Assembly: GCF_014174475.1 (NCBI RefSeq)
Contig: NZ_JACJUD010000004.1
Coordinates: forward strand, 62,001-126,000
Reading direction: 5' to 3'
DNA: 64,000 nt
DNA from: Aquipseudomonas ullengensis
Lineage (GTDB): Bacteria > Pseudomonadota > Gammaproteobacteria > Pseudomonadales > Pseudomonadaceae
Below, piece by piece: positions 27,206-36,479 of this stretch (position 1 is the first letter of the stretch; every line of letters starts with the position of its first letter). Below the pieces are notes generated by a model. The model was not told the origin of the DNA and made no database searches. It saw nothing but the letters and a program-made list of their open reading frames with translations. The position numbers and the translations under genes are program-made.

Positions 27206-27221
27206 TGGCATAACACTTGCT
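27206..27221 (+). promoter_or_regulatory. sigma-54 promoter of the fliL operon
   Basis: TGGCATA-ACAC-TTGCT has GG and GC 10 bases apart. The -12 is perfect and the -24 close to consensus. It lies 50 bases before fliL, directly after the fliK terminator. Confidence 0.92.
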
Positions 27222-27271
27222 CCTAAGCCTTTGACTGCTGAAGAAACACTGAATAGTGACGGATTTCTGGC

Positions 27272-27817
27272 ATGGCCAAAAAACAAGCGCCCAAAGCTCC
27301 AACTGCCGATGCGGCAGGCGATAAGCCCGCCGGCAAGAGCAAACTCAAGCTGATCATCCTGATCGTGGTCGGGCTGTTGCTCGCCATTGGTTTGTCGGTG
27401 GGGGCCACCTGGTTCTTCCTCGGCAAGAACGCCAGCAAGGACGAAGAAGCGGAGAAAACCGAGGAGCACAGCAGCGAAGCTGCGGCACCGGTCAAGCAGC
27501 CGGCTATCTACGAGCTGGTGGCGCCGGCGTTCATCGTCAACTTCAACTACCAGGGGCGCCAGCGCTACATGCAGGTCAGCGTGGCCCTGATGGCCCGCGA
27601 CCAGGCCGAGCTGGATGCACTCAAGGTACATATGCCGGTGCTGCGCAACCGCCTGGTGATGCTGTTTTCCGGTCAGGATTTCGCCGCGCTGATGACCCCG
27701 GTCGGCAAGGAAATGCTGCGCCAGCAGGCCACTGCCTCGGTGCAGGAACTGGCACAGAAGGAAACCGGCAAGATGGCGATCGAGCAGGTTCTGTTCACCA
27801 ATTTCGTGTTGCAGTAG
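27272..27817 (+). CDS. fliL: flagellar basal body-associated protein FliL
   Basis: A 181-residue single-pass inner-membrane protein that surrounds and supports the stator. A Lys/Ala-rich cytoplasmic tail precedes a transmembrane helix at about residues 27-48 (LIILIVVGLLLAIGLSVGATWFF), then a charged linker and the periplasmic FliL domain (YELVAPAFIVNFNYQGRQRYMQVSVALMARDQ). First gene of the fliLMNOPQR-flhB operon. No strong ribosome-binding site precedes ATG 27272. Confidence 0.96.
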   Translation: MAKKQAPKAPTADAAGDKPAGKSKLKLIILIVVGLLLAIGLSVGATWFFLGKNASKDEEAEKTEEHSSEAAAPVKQPAIYELVAPAFIVNFNYQGRQRYMQVSVALMARDQAELDALKVHMPVLRNRLVMLFSGQDFAALMTPVGKEMLRQQATASVQELAQKETGKMAIEQVLFTNFVLQ

Positions 27818-27829
27818 GCGGGAGTCCAC

Positions 27830-28801
27830 ATGGCCGTACAAGACCTGCTGTCACAGGATGAGATCGACGCGCTGCTGCATGGCGTCGACGATGGCCTGGT
27901 CGAGACCGAAAACGAGGCCGAGCCTGGTAGCGTCAAAAGCTATGACCTGACCAGCCAGGATCGTATCGTCCGGGGGCGCATGCCGACCCTGGAGATGATC
28001 AACGAGCGTTTCGCCCGTTACACCCGCATCAGCATGTTCAACCTGCTGCGCCGCTCGGCCGACGTGGCTGTAGGCGGCGTGCAGGTGATGAAGTTCGGCG
28101 AGTACGTGCATTCGCTGTACGTACCGACCAGCCTCAACCTGGTGAAGATGAAGCCGCTGCGCGGCACGGCGCTGTTCATCCTCGACGCCAAGCTGGTGTT
28201 CAAGCTGGTGGACAACTTCTTCGGCGGCGACGGTCGTCACGCCAAGATCGAAGGCCGCGAATTCACTCCCACCGAGCTGCGCGTGGTGCGCATGGTCATC
28301 GACCAGGCCTTCACCGACCTCAAGGAAGCCTGGCATGCGGTGATGGACGTCAACTTCGAGTACATCAACTCGGAAGTGAACCCGGCCCTGGCCAACATCG
28401 TCAGCCCCAGCGAAGTGGTGGTGGTGTCCACCTTCCATATCGAGCTGGATGGCGGTGGCGGCGACCTGCACATCACCATGCCGTATTCGATGATCGAACC
28501 GATTCGCGAGATGCTCGATGCCGGCTTCCAGTCCGATGTCGACGATCAGGACGAGCGCTGGATCAAGGCCCTGCGCGAGGACATCCTCGACGTTCAGGTG
28601 CCATTGGGCGCTACCGTGGCCCACCGCCAGCTCAAGCTGCGCGACATTCTGCACATGCAGCCGGGGGATGTGATTCCCGTCGAGCTGCCCGAAAGCGTGA
28701 TCATGCGTGCCAACGGCGTACCGGCCTTCAAGGTCAAGCTGGGCGCGCACAAAGGCAACCTGGCCATGCAGGTCATCGAACCCATCGAGCGCCTGCGCTA
28801 A
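27830..28801 (+). CDS. fliM: flagellar motor switch protein FliM
   Basis: A 323-residue C-ring protein that binds CheY-P and controls rotation direction. The N-terminal CheY-binding motif is LLSQDEIDALLHG (residues 5-17). The middle CheC-like domain includes DLTSQDRIVRGRMPTLEMINERFAR, and the C-terminal SpoA domain includes DILDVQVPLGATVAHRQLKLRDILHMQPGDVIPVEL. It starts 12 bases after fliL and is followed by fliN, with which it forms the FliM-FliN3 unit. Confidence 0.98.
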   Translation: MAVQDLLSQDEIDALLHGVDDGLVETENEAEPGSVKSYDLTSQDRIVRGRMPTLEMINERFARYTRISMFNLLRRSADVAVGGVQVMKFGEYVHSLYVPTSLNLVKMKPLRGTALFILDAKLVFKLVDNFFGGDGRHAKIEGREFTPTELRVVRMVIDQAFTDLKEAWHAVMDVNFEYINSEVNPALANIVSPSEVVVVSTFHIELDGGGGDLHITMPYSMIEPIREMLDAGFQSDVDDQDERWIKALREDILDVQVPLGATVAHRQLKLRDILHMQPGDVIPVELPESVIMRANGVPAFKVKLGAHKGNLAMQVIEPIERLR

Positions 28802-28864
28802 GCGCAGGTGCCGGGGCCCGCACTGGTCGGGTCCCTCCCAATTACAGCCCGCCGAGGAATAGCG

Positions 28865-29338
28865 ATGGCAGACGAAGAAGAGAACACCACCCCCGAGGAA
28901 CAGGCCCTGGCTGATGAGTGGGCCGCGGCACTGGCGGAGGCGGGTGACGAGCCTGGGCAAGATGATATCGACGCGCTGATGGCGCAGGGCGGCGGGGCGG
29001 CAGCTCCGGCTGCGCCGCGCGTGGCGATGGAAGAGTTCGGCAGCGGGCCCAAGCTCGGCGGTCCGGTCAGCCTGGACGGTCCGAACCTGGACGTGATCCT
29101 GGACATCCCGGTGTCGATTTCCATGGAAGTCGGCAGCACCGATATCTCCATTCGCAATTTGCTGCAGCTCAACCAGGGCTCGGTGGTCGAACTCGATCGC
29201 CTGGCCGGCGAGCCGCTCGATGTGCTGGTCAACGGCACGCTGATCGCCCATGGCGAGGTGGTGGTGGTCAACGAGAAGTTCGGCATCCGCCTGACCGACG
29301 TGATCAGCCCGAGCGAACGCATCAAGAAGCTGCGCTGA
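28865..29338 (+). CDS. fliN: flagellar motor switch protein FliN
   Basis: A 157-residue C-ring protein. It has an N-terminal acidic and Ala-rich extension of about 80 residues, as in other pseudomonads (E. coli FliN is about 137 residues). A SpoA domain follows, with ILDIPVSISMEVGSTDISIRNLLQLNQGSVVELDRLAGEPLDVLVNG and a terminal FGIRLTDVISPSERIKKL. ATG 28865 follows CGAGGAATAGCG; longer frames starting within the fliM-fliN gap are not supported. Confidence 0.97.
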   Translation: MADEEENTTPEEQALADEWAAALAEAGDEPGQDDIDALMAQGGGAAAPAAPRVAMEEFGSGPKLGGPVSLDGPNLDVILDIPVSISMEVGSTDISIRNLLQLNQGSVVELDRLAGEPLDVLVNGTLIAHGEVVVVNEKFGIRLTDVISPSERIKKLR

Positions 29339-29345
29339 GACCGTC

Positions 29346-29777
29346 ATGCACAAACTCCTGAGTGTGTTGTTGGCGCTGCCTCTGCTGGCCTTGGCGGACG
29401 AACCGGCGGCCAAGGCGGTAACGCCGCTGGCCGGCAGTGACATCGGCGGCCAGCTGGTGCAACTGCTGCTCGGTCTGTTGCTGGTGGTGGGGCTGATCTT
29501 CGCCCTGGCCTGGGTGCTGCGCCGCCTGCAGCAGGTTGGGCCGCGCAGTGGCCAGGTGATCAAGCTGGTCGCCAGCCAGGCGCTGGGCCCGCGTGACCGG
29601 CTGCTGCTGGTACAGGTTGGCAGCGAGCAGATCCTGCTCGGCATCAGTGCCGGACGTATCGCCCCGTTGCATGTGCTCAAGGAACCGGTGGCGCTGAACA
29701 CCAGTGAAACGGCCACGCCGGAATTCGCCCAGCGCCTGATGGAGCTGCTTGGCAAGGATCAGAAGGACAACACATGA
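29346..29777 (+). CDS. fliO: flagellar biosynthesis protein FliO
   Basis: A 143-residue membrane protein assisting assembly of the FliP ring of the export gate. It has an N-terminal hydrophobic stretch [14 protein letters not shown] (possible signal peptide), a transmembrane helix [21 protein letters not shown] near residues 38-58, and a cytoplasmic domain with [30 protein letters not shown]. The stop overlaps the fliP start by 4 bases. Confidence 0.93.
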   Translation: MHKLLSVLLALPLLALADEPAAKAVTPLAGSDIGGQLVQLLLGLLLVVGLIFALAWVLRRLQQVGPRSGQVIKLVASQALGPRDRLLLVQVGSEQILLGISAGRIAPLHVLKEPVALNTSETATPEFAQRLMELLGKDQKDNT

Positions 29778-30529
29778 GCGCCTGGCGCATTCTGCTGACC
29801 CTGCTGCTGGCCCTGGCCGCACCGCTGGCGTTTGGCGCCGACGATCCGCTGTCGATCAAGGCCATCACCCTCAGCACCAATGCCCAGGGGCAGCAGGAGT
29901 ATTCGGTCAGCCTGCAGATCCTGCTGATCATGACGGCGCTGAGCTTCATCCCGGCGTTCGTCATGCTGATGACCAGCTTCACCCGGATCATCATCGTGTT
30001 TTCCATCCTGCGTCAGGCTTTGGGCCTGCAGCAGACACCGTCAAACCAGATCCTGATTGGCATGGCCTTGTTCCTGACCATGTTCATCATGGCGCCGGTG
30101 TTCGACCAGATTAACCGCGAGGCCCTGCAGCCTTATCTGAATGAGCAGATGCAGGCGCAGGACGCGATCGCCAAGGCCGAAGGGCCGATCAAGAGCTTCA
30201 TGCTGGCGCAGACCCGCGCGTCCGACCTGGAGCTGTTCGTGCGCCTGTCCAAGCGTACCGATATCGCCTCGCCGGATCAGGCGCCGCTGACCATCGTCAT
30301 CCCGGCCTTCGTTACATCCGAGCTGAAAACCGCGTTCCAGATTGGTTTCATGATCTTCATCCCGTTCCTGATCATCGACATGGTGGTGTCCAGCATCCTT
30401 ATGGCGATGGGTATGATGATGCTGTCACCGCTGATCATTTCGCTGCCGTTCAAGATCATGCTGTTCGTCCTGATCGACGGCTGGGCGCTGATCATGGGCA
30501 CGCTGGCCGGCAGTTTCGGCACTCTATAG
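29774..30529 (+). CDS. fliP: flagellar export gate protein FliP
   Basis: A 251-residue core export-gate component (FliP5-FliQ4-FliR1). It has a cleavable signal peptide, [19 protein letters not shown]. Hydrophobic segments follow, including [39 protein letters not shown] near residues 48-86 and the C-terminal pair around [26 protein letters not shown] and [17 protein letters not shown]. It overlaps fliO by 4 bases and precedes fliQ by 10 bases. Confidence 0.98.
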   Translation: MSAWRILLTLLLALAAPLAFGADDPLSIKAITLSTNAQGQQEYSVSLQILLIMTALSFIPAFVMLMTSFTRIIIVFSILRQALGLQQTPSNQILIGMALFLTMFIMAPVFDQINREALQPYLNEQMQAQDAIAKAEGPIKSFMLAQTRASDLELFVRLSKRTDIASPDQAPLTIVIPAFVTSELKTAFQIGFMIFIPFLIIDMVVSSILMAMGMMMLSPLIISLPFKIMLFVLIDGWALIMGTLAGSFGTL

Positions 30530-30539
30530 CGAGGTTCAG

Positions 30540-30809
30540 ATGACTCCGGAAATCGCTGTCGACCTGTTTCGCGAGGCGCTCTGGCTGACGGCCATGATTG
30601 TCGGCCTGATGGTGCTGCCGAGCCTGCTGGTGGGCCTGCTGGTGGCGATGTTCCAGGCGGCCACGCAGATCAACGAACAGACCCTGAGCTTCGTCCCGCG
30701 CCTGCTGGTGATGCTGTTGACGCTGATGTGGGCGGGCCCCTGGCTGATCCGTCAGCTGATGGAGTACACCCAGAACCTGATCCAGAACATTCCGTTGCTG
30801 ATCGGCTGA
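30540..30809 (+). CDS. fliQ: flagellar export gate protein FliQ
   Basis: An 89-residue protein with two transmembrane helices (ALWLTAMIVGLMVLPSLLVGLLVAMFQAATQINEQT and LLVMLLTLMWAGPWLIRQLMEYT), the standard FliQ hairpin of the export gate. The stop TGA shares its last base with the fliR ATG. Confidence 0.97.
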   Translation: MTPEIAVDLFREALWLTAMIVGLMVLPSLLVGLLVAMFQAATQINEQTLSFVPRLLVMLLTLMWAGPWLIRQLMEYTQNLIQNIPLLIG

Positions 30810-31585
30810 TGCTCGAACTAAGCAATGCGCAGATCGGCGGCTGGGTAGGGCAATTCCTCCTGCCGCTGTTCCGTATCGCCTCGATGCTGATGGTGATGCC
30901 GGTGATCGGCACCCAGCTGGTTCCGACGCGGGTGCGACTGTACCTGTCGCTGGCGATCTGCCTGGTGCTGGCACCGAACCTGCCACCGATGCCACAGGTC
31001 GACTCGGTCAGCCTGCAGTCGATGCTGCTGATTGGCGAGCAGGTGCTGATCGGGGTGATGTTCGGCCTGGTCCTGCAGCTGTATTTCCACCTGTTCACCG
31101 TGGCCGGGCAGATCATCGCCATCCAGATGGGCCTGGGCTTCGCCTCCATGGTCGACCCCACCAACGGCGTGTCGGTCCCGGTGCTTGGTCAGTTCCTGCT
31201 GATGCTGGTGACCCTGCTGTTCCTTGCGATGAACGGCCATCTAGTGGTGTTCGAGATTCTCGCCGAGAGCTTCGTCACCTTGCCGGTTGGTCAGGGGCTG
31301 TTGCTCGATCATTACTGGTCGCTGGCCGGCAAGCTCAGCTGGGTGATGGCCGCTGGCTTGCTCCTGGCCCTGCCGGTGGTGACCGCCTTGCTAGTGGTCA
31401 ACCTGGCGTTTGGTGTGATGACCCGTGCGGCGCCGCAATTGAACATCTTCTCCATCGGTTTCCCCCTGACCCTGGTGCTCGGCCTGGTAATTTTCTGGCT
31501 CGGGCTGACCGACTTCCTGGCGCATTTCCAAGCGCTGACCAGCGAAGCCTTGCTGCAACTGCGCGAATTGGCTCGGATACGCTGA
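30809..31585 (+). CDS. fliR: flagellar export gate protein FliR
   Basis: A 258-residue multi-spanning protein completing the FliPQR gate. Conserved pieces include FRIASMLMVMPVIGTQLVPTRVRLYLSLAIC near residue 22, IQMGLGFASMVDPTNGVSVPVLGQF near the middle and the C-terminal APQLNIFSIGFPLTLVLGLVI. ATG 30809 overlaps the fliQ stop; an upstream in-frame GTG within fliQ is rejected. Confidence 0.97.
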   Translation: MLELSNAQIGGWVGQFLLPLFRIASMLMVMPVIGTQLVPTRVRLYLSLAICLVLAPNLPPMPQVDSVSLQSMLLIGEQVLIGVMFGLVLQLYFHLFTVAGQIIAIQMGLGFASMVDPTNGVSVPVLGQFLLMLVTLLFLAMNGHLVVFEILAESFVTLPVGQGLLLDHYWSLAGKLSWVMAAGLLLALPVVTALLVVNLAFGVMTRAAPQLNIFSIGFPLTLVLGLVIFWLGLTDFLAHFQALTSEALLQLRELARIR

Positions 31586-31598
31586 GGAGACGACTGCC

Positions 31599-32735
31599 AT
31601 GGCAGAAAGCGAAAGCGGCGCGGACAAAAGCGAGGAACCCACCAGCAAGCGCCTTGAAGAGGCGCGCAAGAAAGGGCAGGTGGCGCGTTCGCGCGAACTC
31701 AATACCCTGGCTGTGATGCTGGCCGGTTCCGGCGGGCTGCTGTTCTACGGTGGGCAGATGGGCGCCGCGATGGCGGACCTGATGCGCACCAACTTCAGCC
31801 TGCCGCGTGAAGTGCTGATGGATGACGGTTCCATGGCGCGCTACCTGTTGGCCTCGGGCATGGACGCGCTGATGTCCCTGCAGCCGCTGCTGACATTGCT
31901 GCTGATCGCCTCCATCGTCGGGCCCATTGCGCTCGGCGGCTGGCTGTTCTCCGGCGAAGCGATGATGCCGAAGTTCAGCCGCATGGACCCGCTGGCTGGG
32001 CTCAAACGGATGTTCTCGACCAAGGCCCTGGTGGAGCTGCTCAAGGCCTTGGCCAAGTTCACGGTGATCCTGCTGGTGGCGCTGGCGGTGCTCAAGTCGG
32101 ATCAGAAGGACTTGCTGGCGATTGCCAACGAACCGGTCGAACAGGCCATCCTGCACAGCCTGGTGATCGTCGGTAAGAGCCTGCTGTGGCTGGCCTGCGG
32201 GTTGATTCTGATCACTGCGGTGGATGTGCCGTTCCAGCTCTGGGACAGCAAGCAGAAGCTGATGATGACCAAGCAGGAAGTGCGCGACGAGTACCGCGAC
32301 AGCGAGGGTAAGCCCGAGGTCAAATCGAAGATCCGCCAGATGCAGCGGCAGATGGCCGAGCAACGCATGATGCAGAAGGTGCCGGAGGCCGACGTGGTGA
32401 TCACCAACCCGACGCACTTTGCCGTGGCCCTCAAATACGACCCGGCCAACGGCCAGGCGCCGCAACTGCTGGCCAAGGGTGGCGATTTCATGGCGCTGAA
32501 GATTCGCGAGATCGCCCAGGAGCACAAGGTCACCCTACTCGAATCGCCAGCGCTGGCGCGTGCGGTGTTCTATTCCACCGAAATCGACCAGGAAATCCCT
32601 GCCGGCCTGTATCTGGCGGTGGCCCAGGTACTGGCCTACGTCTACCAGCTCAAGCAGTTCCGTTCGGGCAAGGGCAAGCGCCCGGTGCCGCTGAAAGATC
32701 TGCCGATTCCGCCGGATCTGCGCCGCGACGAATAA
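31599..32735 (+). CDS. flhB: flagellar export switch protein FlhB
   Basis: A 378-residue export protein with four transmembrane helices followed by a cytoplasmic autoprotease domain. The self-cleavage motif NPTH is at residues 270-273 (DVVITNPTHFAVALKYDP); cleavage between N and P underlies the hook-to-filament switch triggered by FliK. The start, MAESESGADKSEEPTSKRLEEARKKGQVARSREL, is the classic FlhB N-terminus. It is the last gene of the fliL operon. Compare the FlhB C-domain mimic on the minus strand at 47695-48027. Confidence 0.98.
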   Translation: MAESESGADKSEEPTSKRLEEARKKGQVARSRELNTLAVMLAGSGGLLFYGGQMGAAMADLMRTNFSLPREVLMDDGSMARYLLASGMDALMSLQPLLTLLLIASIVGPIALGGWLFSGEAMMPKFSRMDPLAGLKRMFSTKALVELLKALAKFTVILLVALAVLKSDQKDLLAIANEPVEQAILHSLVIVGKSLLWLACGLILITAVDVPFQLWDSKQKLMMTKQEVRDEYRDSEGKPEVKSKIRQMQRQMAEQRMMQKVPEADVVITNPTHFAVALKYDPANGQAPQLLAKGGDFMALKIREIAQEHKVTLLESPALARAVFYSTEIDQEIPAGLYLAVAQVLAYVYQLKQFRSGKGKRPVPLKDLPIPPDLRRDE

Positions 32736-32839
32736 CCTGCATCTCGCCGCTCCTGGCCCAGGCGAGCGGTGCGCTAGCCACCCTGTAAATCGGCAGGGTC
32801 GAGCCGGCTGGTGATGTTCTTGGCCTGTTGCTGACGTTC

Positions 32840-32855
32840 TGGAACACTTCTTGCG
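32840..32855 (+). promoter_or_regulatory. sigma-54 promoter of flhA
   Basis: TGGAACA-CTTC-TTGCG has GG and GC 10 bases apart and lies 57 bases before the flhA GTG. It fits the sigma-54/FleQ control of flhA known in P. aeruginosa. Confidence 0.88.
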
Positions 32856-32881
32856 ATAGCCCCAGCGTGACGCGCTTTTGC

Positions 32882-32895
32882 GTCAAAAGATTGAA
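32882..32895 (+). promoter_or_regulatory. candidate FleQ box in the flhA leader
   Basis: GTCAAAAGATTGAA matches the FleQ box at 10 of 13 defined positions. It is located downstream of the expected start site, within the leader, as reported for flhA in P. aeruginosa. Confidence 0.55.
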
Positions 32896-32912
32896 TCGGC
32901 TGGGGAACACGA

Positions 32913-35042
32913 GTGGCACTGGATCGCGCGCAAATCATCGGTGACGTACGCAGTAACCTGTCGGGGTTGCGCCACGGCAACTTGGGTATCCCATTGATGC
33001 TGCTGGTCATGCTCGCCATGGTCATGCTGCCGATCCCACCGTTCCTGCTCGACGTGCTGTTCACCTTCAGCATCGCCTTGTCCATCGTGGTTCTGCTGGT
33101 GGCGATCTACGCCCTGCGCCCGCTGGACTTCGCCGTATTCCCCACCGTGCTGCTGGCCGCGACGCTGTTGCGCCTGGCACTAAACGTGGCCTCGACGCGG
33201 GTGGTGCTGCTGCACGGCCAGGATGGCCACGACGCCGCGGGCAAGGTGATCCAGGCCTTCGGTGAAGTGGTGATCGGCGGCAACTACGTCGTCGGTATCG
33301 TGGTGTTCGCCATCCTCATGATCATCAACTTCGTGGTGGTCACCAAGGGTGCCGGGCGGATCTCCGAAGTCAGCGCGCGTTTCACCCTGGATGCCATGCC
33401 CGGTAAGCAGATGGCCATCGACGCAGACCTCAACTCCGGCCTGATCGACCAGCCCGAAGCCAAGCGCCGGCGGACCGAAGTCGCCCAGGAGGCCGATTTC
33501 TATGGCTCGATGGACGGTGCCAGCAAGTTCGTTCGCGGTGATGCGGTTGCCGGCCTGCTGATCCTGTTCATCAACCTGATCGGCGGCATGGCCATTGGCA
33601 TCCTGCAGCACGATCTGGCGTTTGCCGAGGCAGGGCGCATCTACACCTTGCTGACCATCGGTGACGGCCTGGTGGCGCAGATCCCGTCGCTGCTGCTGTC
33701 TACCGCCGCAGCGATCATGGTGACCCGCGTTTCCACCTCGGAAGACATGGGCGCCCAGGTGACGCGACAGATGTTTGCCTCGCCGCGTGCGCTGGCCGTA
33801 TCGGCAGCCATCATGATTGCCATGGGCCTGGTGCCCGGCATGCCGCATTTCTCCTTCATCAGCCTCGGCCTGGTTGCTGCCGGCGCCGCCTACTGGATCG
33901 CTAACAAGCAGCGCCAGACCAAGGAAAACGAGGTCAAGGAAGTCCAGCGTCAGCAGGAATTGCTGCCGGCGCAGCGCGCTCAGGAAGTCAAGGAACTGGG
34001 CTGGGACGACGTGACCCCGGTGGACATGGTCGGCCTGGAGGTTGGTTATCGGCTGATTCCGCTGGTGGACCGCAACCAGGGAGGCCAGCTGCTTGCGCGG
34101 ATCAAGGGTGTGCGCAAGAAGCTGTCCCAGGAAATGGGCTTCCTGATGCCGTCCGTGCATATCCGCGACAACCTCGATCTGCTGCCCAACGCCTATCGCT
34201 TGACGTTGATGGGCGTCAGCGTGGCCGAGGCCGAGGTGTATCCGGAGCGTGAGCTGGCGATCAACCCAGGGCAGGTGTTCGGCACCCTCAACGGTATCGC
34301 CGCCAAAGATCCGGCGTTCGGCCTGGAGGCGGTGTGGATCGACCCGACCCAGCGCGACCAGGCTCAATCCCTGGGTTACACCGTGGTGGACGCCAGTACG
34401 GTGGTCGCCACACACCTGAATCAGGTGCTGCACAAGCACGCCCATGAGTTGCTGGGGCACGAAGAAGTGCAACAACTCATGCAGTTGTTGGCCAAGAGCT
34501 CGCCGAAGCTGGCTGAAGAGCTGGTGCCGGGGATGGTGTCGCTGTCCACGCTGCTCAAGGTGCTGCAGACCCTGTTGCAGGAGCAGGTGCCGGTGCGGGA
34601 CATCCGCAGCATCGCCGAAGCCATCTCCAACGTGGCGCCAAAGAGTCAAGATCCCGCCGCGATGGTCGCCGCGGTGCGCGTCGCGCTTTCTCGCGCAATC
34701 GTGCAAAGCATTGTGGGACTAGAGCCAGAGCTGCCTGTGATCACGCTGGAGCCCAGGTTGGAACAGATATTGCTCAATAGCTTGCAGAAGGCTGGTCAAG
34801 GCTCCGAGGACGGTATCCTCCTCGAACCTGGCATGGCTGAAAAGCTGCAACGCTCCCTGGTGGAAGCGGCGCAGCGCCAGGAAATGCTCGGCAAGCCAGT
34901 GATCCTGCTGGTGGCCGGTCCGGTCCGGGCGATGCTCTCGCGCTTTGCGCGGCTCGCTGTGGCCAACATGCATGTCCTGGCTTATCAGGAAATACCGGAT
35001 AACAAGCAGGTCACAATCGTCGCTACGGTTGGCCAGAACTGA
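32913..35042 (+). CDS. flhA: flagellar export gate protein FlhA
   Basis: A 709-residue export-gate protein forming a cytoplasmic nonameric ring. About eight transmembrane helices occupy residues 25-330. The conserved cytoplasmic loop between them (FHIPEP family) reads SARFTLDAMPGKQMAIDADLNSGLI near residue 155. The C-terminal domain, starting near DDVTPVDMVGLEVGYRLIPLVD, binds chaperone-substrate complexes including FliS-flagellin and FliT-FliD. The GTG start at 32913 follows TGGGGAACACGA. The 3' end contains a possible internal sigma-54 promoter. Confidence 0.98.
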   Translation: MALDRAQIIGDVRSNLSGLRHGNLGIPLMLLVMLAMVMLPIPPFLLDVLFTFSIALSIVVLLVAIYALRPLDFAVFPTVLLAATLLRLALNVASTRVVLLHGQDGHDAAGKVIQAFGEVVIGGNYVVGIVVFAILMIINFVVVTKGAGRISEVSARFTLDAMPGKQMAIDADLNSGLIDQPEAKRRRTEVAQEADFYGSMDGASKFVRGDAVAGLLILFINLIGGMAIGILQHDLAFAEAGRIYTLLTIGDGLVAQIPSLLLSTAAAIMVTRVSTSEDMGAQVTRQMFASPRALAVSAAIMIAMGLVPGMPHFSFISLGLVAAGAAYWIANKQRQTKENEVKEVQRQQELLPAQRAQEVKELGWDDVTPVDMVGLEVGYRLIPLVDRNQGGQLLARIKGVRKKLSQEMGFLMPSVHIRDNLDLLPNAYRLTLMGVSVAEAEVYPERELAINPGQVFGTLNGIAAKDPAFGLEAVWIDPTQRDQAQSLGYTVVDASTVVATHLNQVLHKHAHELLGHEEVQQLMQLLAKSSPKLAEELVPGMVSLSTLLKVLQTLLQEQVPVRDIRSIAEAISNVAPKSQDPAAMVAAVRVALSRAIVQSIVGLEPELPVITLEPRLEQILLNSLQKAGQGSEDGILLEPGMAEKLQRSLVEAAQRQEMLGKPVILLVAGPVRAMLSRFARLAVANMHVLAYQEIPDNKQVTIVATVGQN
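34759..34774 (+). promoter_or_regulatory. possible internal sigma-54 promoter in flhA, upstream of flhF
   Basis: TGGAACA-GATA-TTGCT has a perfect -12 element, GG and GC 10 bases apart, and a -24 identical to that of the flhA promoter. It lies in the coding sequence about 280 bases before flhF. Chance occurrence in coding DNA cannot be excluded. Confidence 0.4.
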
Positions 35043-35054
35043 GGGCTGTAAGCC

Positions 35055-36383
35055 ATGCAAGTCAAACGCTTCTTCGCTGCCGATATGCGTACTGCCATGA
35101 AACTGGTGCGCGATGAACTGGGTGCCGATGCATCCATCATCGGCAACCGCCGGGTGGCCGGTGGCGTCGAGCTGACTGCCGCGCTGGACTACCAAATGCC
35201 CACGCCGCCTGCTCGTCAGCCCAATCTGGCGCTGGAAGCCGAGCTGCGCAAAACCCAGGCGCAGATCGCCACGGCTCAGGCCGAGCTGATCAGCCGCGCT
35301 GCGGTCGATGAGCACAAGGATCGCCAACTGTTCGCCAATGAGTCGCTGGTGGCCCCTGAGCTGCTGGCCACGCCGGTCAAGGCGTCGCGTGCGCAACCGG
35401 TGGCAGCAGCAAAACCTCAACTGCAGGCTGCCGCCATGGACCAGCGTGCGCTGGATGCCATGCGCTTTGAGCTGCACGGTCTGCGCGAGCTGATCGAAGT
35501 GCAGCTGGGCTCGATCGCCTGGGGCCAGCTGCAGAACCGCAAGCCGCAACAGGCCAACCTGTGGCGTCGCCTGCAGCGCATGGGCCTGTCTGCCGAGCTG
35601 TCACGGGTGCTGCTGGAGCGCGTGTCCAAGGTCGCCGAGCCGCGCCAGGCCTGGCGTATGCTGCTGGCGCACCTGGCGCATGCGATCAAGACGCCGAAGG
35701 TCGAGCCGATGGAAGAGGGCGGTGTGATCGCCCTGGTCGGCCCTGCCGGCATGGGCAAGACCACCACGCTGGCCAAGATGGCTGCGCGCTACGTCCTCAA
35801 GTACGGCCCGCAGAGCATCGCGCTGGTCAGCATGGACAGCTTCCGTATCGGCGCCCAGGAGCAACTCAAGACCCTTGGCCGCATCCTTAATGTGTCGGTG
35901 ACTCAGGTCGATCCGGGGCAATCGCTGATCCAGGCCCTGGCGCCGCTGGCACGCAAACGTGTGGTGTTGATCGATACCGCCGGCCTGCCAGGCAGCGATC
36001 CCGCGCTGCGCCTGCAGCTGGAAAGCCTGGCCAGCCGCGGGGTGAAGTCGAAAAATTACCTGGTTCTGGCTGCAACCAGCCAGAGCCAGGTGCTCAAGGC
36101 GGCCTACCATAGCTACAAGCAGTGCGGCCTGGCGGGCTGCATTCTGAGCAAGGTGGATGAGGCAACCAGCCTGGGCGAGGTTTTAGGGCTGGCTATCGGC
36201 CAGCATCTACCGGTAGCCTATCTGGCTGATGGGCCAAAGATTCCGGATGATCTGCAAGTGCCGCGCAGTCACCAACTGGTGAGCAGAGCTGTTAGCCTGC
36301 AGGCCGCAGAGGATCCCAGCGAAGAAGCCATGGCGGATATGTTCGCCGGCCTGTACCAGCAACCGACGCGTCGCGCCGGCTAA
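35055..36383 (+). CDS. flhF: flagellar biosynthesis GTPase FlhF
   Basis: A 442-residue SRP-type GTPase that determines the polar site of flagellar assembly. It starts MQVKRFFAADMRTAMKLVRDELGADASIIGNR, the conserved basic N-terminal domain. A variable Ala/Gln-rich linker follows, then the NG domain with G1 VALVGPAGMGKTTTLAKMAA (near residue 228), G2/G3 region ALVSMDSFRIGAQEQL, VVLIDTAGLPGSD, and TKVDEA-like LSKVDEATSLGEVLG. It lies 12 bases after flhA and is followed by its antagonist fleN. Confidence 0.98.
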   Translation: MQVKRFFAADMRTAMKLVRDELGADASIIGNRRVAGGVELTAALDYQMPTPPARQPNLALEAELRKTQAQIATAQAELISRAAVDEHKDRQLFANESLVAPELLATPVKASRAQPVAAAKPQLQAAAMDQRALDAMRFELHGLRELIEVQLGSIAWGQLQNRKPQQANLWRRLQRMGLSAELSRVLLERVSKVAEPRQAWRMLLAHLAHAIKTPKVEPMEEGGVIALVGPAGMGKTTTLAKMAARYVLKYGPQSIALVSMDSFRIGAQEQLKTLGRILNVSVTQVDPGQSLIQALAPLARKRVVLIDTAGLPGSDPALRLQLESLASRGVKSKNYLVLAATSQSQVLKAAYHSYKQCGLAGCILSKVDEATSLGEVLGLAIGQHLPVAYLADGPKIPDDLQVPRSHQLVSRAVSLQAAEDPSEEAMADMFAGLYQQPTRRAG

Positions 36384-36479
36384 GGCAGGCGATAGCGGCC
36401 AAGGCGATCTAGTGTTGAGGAAGGGTCGGTGTGGTTTCCCGACCAGCCCAGTCCAGGCAAGACAAGGTATTGAGAGAAC

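Noticed and set aside
27851..29755. 634-codon minus-strand open frame opposite fliM, fliN and fliO
   Set aside because: It is a mirror of the GC-rich coding strand, spans several real genes and has no recognisable domain or start site.
33180..34706. 508-codon minus-strand open frame opposite flhA
   Set aside because: It is His/Gln/Asp-rich shadow translation wholly inside flhA.
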